Below, piece after piece: positions 59,939-64,000 of a stretch of DNA of 64,000 nucleotides (positions within the stretch are counted from its first letter, which is position 1; each line of letters begins with the position of its first letter). Origin of the DNA: CAZDDI01 sp964504195 (GTDB taxonomy: Bacteria > Chloroflexota > Anaerolineae > B4-G1 > SLSP01); NCBI GenBank assembly GCA_964504195.1, contig CAZDDI010000016.1:5564-69563 (forward strand), given 5' to 3'. Under the pieces are notes generated by a model. That model was not told the DNA's origin, did not search any database, and was given only the letters and a program-made list of their open reading frames with translations. The position numbers and the translations under genes are program-made.

Positions 59939-62583
59939 AACGCCGCTGGCTGCCGCTGGCTCTGCTGCTGTTCGCTTTTGCGTTGCGAGCTGGCGACCTG
60001 GGCGGCCCTAGCTTGTGGTACGACGAGGCTTACATCTGGTGGGTCACGACCACGCTCACGCTGCGCGAGATGCTGGCGCTCAGCCTGCGCGAAATCATCC
60101 CCCCGTTCTATTATCTTCTCATGCGCGGTTGGATTCCTTTGGGCGGGGCATCCGAATTTGCGCTGCGCTACCCCTCCGCGCTGCTGGGCGTGCTAGGCGT
60201 TGCCGCCGCCGGGCGACTCACGCTATGCCTCACCGGGCGACGTAGTGGCGCGTATGCCGCACTCGCGCTCTTCGCCATCGCTACGCCCCTGCTCTGGGCT
60301 GCGCGCGAGACCCGTATGTACGGCCCGCTGCTAACCTGGACGCTCATCGCCAGCATGGCTCTGTTGGAGACGTTGCGCCCTGGTCATCACCGCGCCTGGC
60401 CCTGGCTGTGGGCCGCCGCCACGCTCGCTGCCTGCTACACGCTTATCCTGGCCCCCTTCTGGTTGGCGGGGCAAGGGATGTTTGTCCTGTTGACCTGGCT
60501 TATGTTGCCCACAGATGCGCGCCGCGCTGTGTTTCACGCGCTTTGGCGGCCCGCGTTGGCGGTAGTCTTGCTCTTCGCTTCCTGGGCGCTTGCGGCGCTC
60601 GGTTCGCTGGGCGTGAACGCCGGTTATTGGAGCGGGCATTTGCCGCCCGCCTACTTCGCCGAAATTACTTTCCGGGGCCTCACCACCGGCGATTTTCTGC
60701 CTGAGCCGTGGAATGGCGCGGCGGCCTTGAGTGTACTGCTCGTCGCTGCGCTGAGCCTGCTCACCACGCGCCGCCAACCCCGCGCCGGACTCTACCCCCT
60801 GTGCTATGCGCTGCCGCTTGTGGCGATGGCCTACCTGTTCCAATCCATGCCCAAATGGGGCACGCGCCACGCGGTGCTGTTCGCGCCCGCGCCGCTGCTC
60901 GCGCTGACGGTGGCCTGGGGCATGGCGCGGCGGCGGTGGGCGACCGGCATCCTGACCGCCGGGACGCTGCTCGTGGTGGCTGTTTTCCTTGCTGCCGATG
61001 CGCATTTGTTGGGCGATCCGGCCTTCGCCCACGACGATTGGCGCGGCGTGGCGCAGTATGTGCAGGCCCGTCGCGCGCCCGGCGATGGCGTCATCATCGA
61101 AACCGGCTCGGTCTTCCCCGCCTGGCTTTACTATGGCGGCGCGGAAGGGTTGTTGCCGTTGCCGGAAGATTCGCTACTTGATGTCAACCATGTGCTGGAT
61201 TATCGCGTCACGGCGGCGGCACTCAACGCGCAGCTGGCGGAAGCGGAGGGCGTGTGGGTGGTGCAGTGGCTTGCGGATGTGACCGACCCCACCGGCATTG
61301 TGCTGGCCTTGCTCGATGAAATCGGCACGGCGCAACCCACACCGGATTTCCACAACCTGGTCTTATATCACTATCAGCTCGCTGGCCCCCCAGCGTTCCC
61401 ATCCGATCCGCCCACCACGGCCTGCCCAGAGATCGAAGTGCTCCCTGCTATCACGCTTGAGGGTTACTGGCTGCCTCCCGCGCCGCATTCCGCAGGAGCG
61501 CCACTGCCCTTGCGGATGTGGTGGACGACTGCCACACCCACTGCCCATACGGGCCGCGTTTACCAATCCAAAGTGGAGCTGTTGGACGCGCAAGGCGTTA
61601 GCTGGGGCTGGGGCGAAGGGCCGCTTGGTGGCGGCGATTATCGCCCAGAGCGGTGGCGCGCGGGCGAACTCGTCTTTGGCCCGCTAAGTCTGACGGTTGA
61701 CCCGTGGGCCGCGCCAGGTATCTACACGCCGACCCTCACGGTTTATACGTTTGATGGCGCACAGGCCGTGACCCGGCTGCATTCCCTTGTTCTTACGCGC
61801 AGTCTCACGCTACCTGATTTGCCACTCTCAGCGTATCCCGTTGCGGCGGTAGATAACGTACCGCTACAGCTGCTCGGCGTAAGTCTGGAAAGCGCCACGG
61901 TCACGCCTTGTGGTTGGGTGCAGGGACGACTGTACTGGGAAGCCCGCGTGCCGCGCGCTGCGCTTACGTTGTTCACAGCGTTTGCCGGTCAGCAGGCCCG
62001 CGTCTCCTTGCCCCCCGCGTGGCAGGCCGGTGACCGGTTCGCCACAGCCTTCAGCGTGCCGGTGGATTGCCGCGCCGAAGCTGCGGCTGAGCCGCTGCAC
62101 ATCGCGCTTCACGCGGGCGATGCACCGCTAGCTGGGTGGGAAGGGCCGCACTTGGAACTTTACGCTCGTCGTGAGTATGCTGCCCCAGAAGACCTGCTTC
62201 CCTTAACCGTGAGTTTCGGTGACAACTTCGCTGCCCTGCTGGGTTATCAGCTCGCGCCGCCGACGCCGCAAGCAGGCGTACCGTTCACCCTCACCCTGAT
62301 CTGGCAGGCGGGCGTTACCGACGACATTCCGCGCTCGGCTTTTGTCCACATCACGGCTGCGGACGGTGGCCCGTTGCTCGCTCAGCACGACGCCTGGCCC
62401 ACGCAAGGCACTCGTCCTACGCATACCTGGCGTCCCGGCGAAATTGTCAGCGACCAGCACCCCTTCACCGGATTACCGGCAGGGGATTATCACCTGTGGA
62501 TCGGCCTCTACAGCCCGGACGCTACGCGCCTGCTAACCAGCGATGGCACGGACGCGGTGAGGCTGGAAATGTGGGTACCGTGA
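59935..62583 (+). CDS. GT39-like membrane glycosyltransferase
   Basis: 882 residues. Starts MKRRWLPLALLLFAFALRAGDLGGPSLWYDEAYIWW, the catalytic-loop opening (WYDEAY) of the ArnT/PMT-type GT-C superfamily, then about ten membrane helices to residue 355. The remainder (about 360-882) is soluble, beta-rich, probably extracellular (repeated ...LPLRMWWTTATPTA..., ...FTLTLIWQAG..., LPAGDYHLWIGLY). The modular end may bind carbohydrate. Transfers sugars from lipid carriers is inferred. Confidence 0.82.
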   Translation: MKRRWLPLALLLFAFALRAGDLGGPSLWYDEAYIWWVTTTLTLREMLALSLREIIPPFYYLLMRGWIPLGGASEFALRYPSALLGVLGVAAAGRLTLCLTGRRSGAYAALALFAIATPLLWAARETRMYGPLLTWTLIASMALLETLRPGHHRAWPWLWAAATLAACYTLILAPFWLAGQGMFVLLTWLMLPTDARRAVFHALWRPALAVVLLFASWALAALGSLGVNAGYWSGHLPPAYFAEITFRGLTTGDFLPEPWNGAAALSVLLVAALSLLTTRRQPRAGLYPLCYALPLVAMAYLFQSMPKWGTRHAVLFAPAPLLALTVAWGMARRRWATGILTAGTLLVVAVFLAADAHLLGDPAFAHDDWRGVAQYVQARRAPGDGVIIETGSVFPAWLYYGGAEGLLPLPEDSLLDVNHVLDYRVTAAALNAQLAEAEGVWVVQWLADVTDPTGIVLALLDEIGTAQPTPDFHNLVLYHYQLAGPPAFPSDPPTTACPEIEVLPAITLEGYWLPPAPHSAGAPLPLRMWWTTATPTAHTGRVYQSKVELLDAQGVSWGWGEGPLGGGDYRPERWRAGELVFGPLSLTVDPWAAPGIYTPTLTVYTFDGAQAVTRLHSLVLTRSLTLPDLPLSAYPVAAVDNVPLQLLGVSLESATVTPCGWVQGRLYWEARVPRAALTLFTAFAGQQARVSLPPAWQAGDRFATAFSVPVDCRAEAAAEPLHIALHAGDAPLAGWEGPHLELYARREYAAPEDLLPLTVSFGDNFAALLGYQLAPPTPQAGVPFTLTLIWQAGVTDDIPRSAFVHITAADGGPLLAQHDAWPTQGTRPTHTWRPGEIVSDQHPFTGLPAGDYHLWIGLYSPDATRLLTSDGTDAVRLEMWVP

Positions 62584-62659
62584 GCGCGTACCCTTCAACA
62601 GGCCAAAGCTACGCTACTTATGCAAGTCATAACCAAATTATCTACAAGGAGATTCCATC

Positions 62660-63682
62660 ATGTCCATTGATTCCCAAACCATTGCTGATATTATCACTGC
62701 AAGCGATCCGCCCTTCACCGGCGTAGCCATGGTGCGCCAGGGCGAGACGCTCGTTTTCGGGCAAGGCTTCGGCTACGCCAACCGCGCCGAGCGCATCCCC
62801 AACACGCTGCACACCCGCTTCGGGATGGCCTCCGGCAGCAAAATCTTCACTGCTGTGGCGATTTGCCAGCTGGTGCAGCAGGGCCGCCTCAGCTTCGATG
62901 CGCGCCTGGTAGACCTGGTCGCGGCGGATTTCCCGCAGTTCGATCCCGGCATCACTGTGCATCATCTGCTCACCCATACGTCCGGCGCGCCGGACTACTT
63001 CGATGAAGAGTTCATGGACGATTTTGCAGCGCTATGGGAGACCTGCCCGGTCTACACGCTACACGGCCCGCGCGACCTGCTCCCGCTCTTCCAACACCAG
63101 CCGATGAAGTTCGCGCCGGGCGAACGGTTCTCCTACAACAACGGGGGCTATGTTCTGCTGGGGTTGATTATCGAAGCGGTAACGGGGGCAAGTTTCCGCG
63201 ATACCATCATGGAGCAGGTGCTCCGGCCTGCGGGGATGACGGATAGCGGTTGTTTCCCGATGCACGCGCTGCCGGAGCGCACCGCCTACGGGTACATCGA
63301 GGAAGAGGACGGCAGCTGGCACACCAACATCTTCGCCGTGCCGTACATTGCGCAACCCGATGGCGGGATGTTCACCACCGCGCCCGACATGGCGCGTTTC
63401 TGGGATGCGCTGCGCGAGCATCGCCTGCTCTCCCCGGAAATGACGGCGCAAATGCTCTCGCTCCAAGTGGTAGAGGATGAAAATACCGGCTATGGCTACG
63501 GTATCTGGCTGGGCCACACCGCAGGCAAGCTGACCACCTACTGCGTGATGGGCGAAGACCCCGGCGTGAGCCTGCTTTCCCGCGTCTACCCGGCGCAGGA
63601 TGTGGTGCTTACCGTCATCGGCAACACAGAGAGCGCCGTCTGGCCCGTGGCCCACGCCCTGCACGAGTATCTCACAACCTAA
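62660..63682 (+). CDS. Beta-lactamase-fold serine hydrolase
   Basis: 340 residues, AAGGAGATTCCATC upstream. Serine motif S58-G-S-K61 (FGMASGSKIFTAV), YxN-type SYNNGGYVLLG near 155, and a C-terminal H-x-G-like GHTAGKLTTY. Cytoplasmic-looking (no signal). Class C-like DD-peptidase/esterase family; acts on peptides or esters, specific substrate not assignable. GYGIWLGHTAG sits near residue 280. Confidence 0.84.
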   Translation: MSIDSQTIADIITASDPPFTGVAMVRQGETLVFGQGFGYANRAERIPNTLHTRFGMASGSKIFTAVAICQLVQQGRLSFDARLVDLVAADFPQFDPGITVHHLLTHTSGAPDYFDEEFMDDFAALWETCPVYTLHGPRDLLPLFQHQPMKFAPGERFSYNNGGYVLLGLIIEAVTGASFRDTIMEQVLRPAGMTDSGCFPMHALPERTAYGYIEEEDGSWHTNIFAVPYIAQPDGGMFTTAPDMARFWDALREHRLLSPEMTAQMLSLQVVEDENTGYGYGIWLGHTAGKLTTYCVMGEDPGVSLLSRVYPAQDVVLTVIGNTESAVWPVAHALHEYLTT

Positions 63683-63719
63683 ACCACAGGTACGGTCAGA
63701 GACCAATTAGAGCAGAAAA

Positions 63720-63853
63720 CAATGTCATTAAGTTAAGACCTGGCAGGTTTTGTCACAATTGGGGTAGGTGGTATTTCATCGGTGAATAACGACATTTTGT
63801 AGACTTAAGGCTTTGAAACCTGCCAGGTCCATACCCTAAACTCGATGACATTG
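63720..63853. mobile_element. 134-bp miniature inverted-repeat element, intact copy
   Basis: Terminal inverted repeats CAATGTCAT (63720-63728) and ATGACATTG (63845-63853) are perfect. Directly outside, GAGCAGAAAA occurs at 63710-63719 and 63854-63863, an exact 10-base direct duplication. Inner arms AGACCTGGCAGGTTT/AAACCTGCCAGGTC pair as in the other copies. No open frame, so transposed by an enzyme encoded elsewhere. Confidence 0.75.
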
Positions 63854-64000
63854 GAGCAGAAAATAGGCAATAGCGCAAAAGTCGCCCTGTCAAAGTCGTC
63901 AACAGGCGTGTTTTGAGCATCCTACAGGGTTAATTTTGCGGGACTACTGTGACGAGCGCAGAGGCCTTCGACAGGCTCAGGCACCGGAGAAGCCCGGTGG
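63854..64000. other. Window end, no gene; one CCTTCGACAGG repeat
   Basis: No open frame with a start signal. CCTTCGACAGGCTCAGG at 63965-63981 is an inverted single copy of the repeat amplified in the TPR gene. Confidence 0.5.

Noticed and set aside
1..64000. tRNA, rRNA or CRISPR loci
   Set aside because: By eye I found no cloverleaf with a GGTTC-type T arm, no rRNA-like block and no regularly spaced direct repeats. A tRNA search program would be needed to rule out a missed tRNA.

Overview
The window looks like a chromosomal stretch of a Chloroflexota bacterium, probably Anaerolineae-like. This is inferred from gene content and protein style, not from any marker: class III cyclases joined to AAA/TPR or GAF/PAS modules, GAF-rich hybrid kinases, secreted glycoside-hydrolase-like proteins ending in a YLPL motif, a MinD/ferredoxin plus NifX-like cluster, an SPFH protein with a coiled-coil partner, a DegV protein and a 60-aa zinc-ribbon protein. 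No rRNA, tRNA, CRISPR array or phage module was seen. About 50 genes are supported, and many neighbours overlap by 1 or 4 bases.

Left edge (1-6900): a low-density, decaying region with tandem paralogous membrane proteins, an Rhs-like fragment, a GNAT acetyltransferase remnant, a 1015-aa secreted DUF4091-type protein, a cupin and several short inverted-repeat elements. 6875-11761 (all minus): a coupled cluster read from a NifX-like gene through a zinc-ribbon protein, a MinD/ferredoxin ATPase, an MBL-fold hydrolase, a double AbrB-like protein, a decayed MinD-NifX chimera, an ICMT-like membrane protein and a DUF89 protein. It has a clear sigma70-type promoter with a dyad over the -35 box.

12250-32500: signalling and metabolism, namely a cyclase-AAA-TPR regulator, a COG2509 flavoprotein, an RCK-domain membrane protein, a flavin reductase, a response regulator, a 1370-aa hybrid kinase, an ADP-forming acyl-CoA synthetase, a reduced kinase-like protein, DegV, glucose-6-phosphate isomerase, a PAS kinase and a cupin. 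32750-43730: SPFH/coiled-coil pair, THEP1 NTPase, UDP-glucuronate decarboxylase with an O-antigen-ligase-like protein, a membrane protein, a degenerate IrrE-like protein, a GYD protein, MutL, and an overlapping operon of a D-cysteine desulfhydrase-like enzyme with two paralogous membrane-anchored proteins. 43800-54000: a giant ankyrin protein, a PEP synthase/PPDK regulatory protein, GlnRS, and a secreted GH-A-like glycosidase with a TPR protein. 54250-63700: a promoter-terminator unit ahead of secD-secF, a GAF/PAS adenylate cyclase, an alpha/beta hydrolase overlapping a GT39-like membrane protein, and a beta-lactamase-fold serine hydrolase.

The most distinctive feature is non-coding: at least six families of short inverted or dispersed repeats. 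One 134-bp element has perfect 9-bp terminal inverted repeats and an exact 10-bp flanking direct repeat. Other repeats have been absorbed into coding sequence or supply gene ends.
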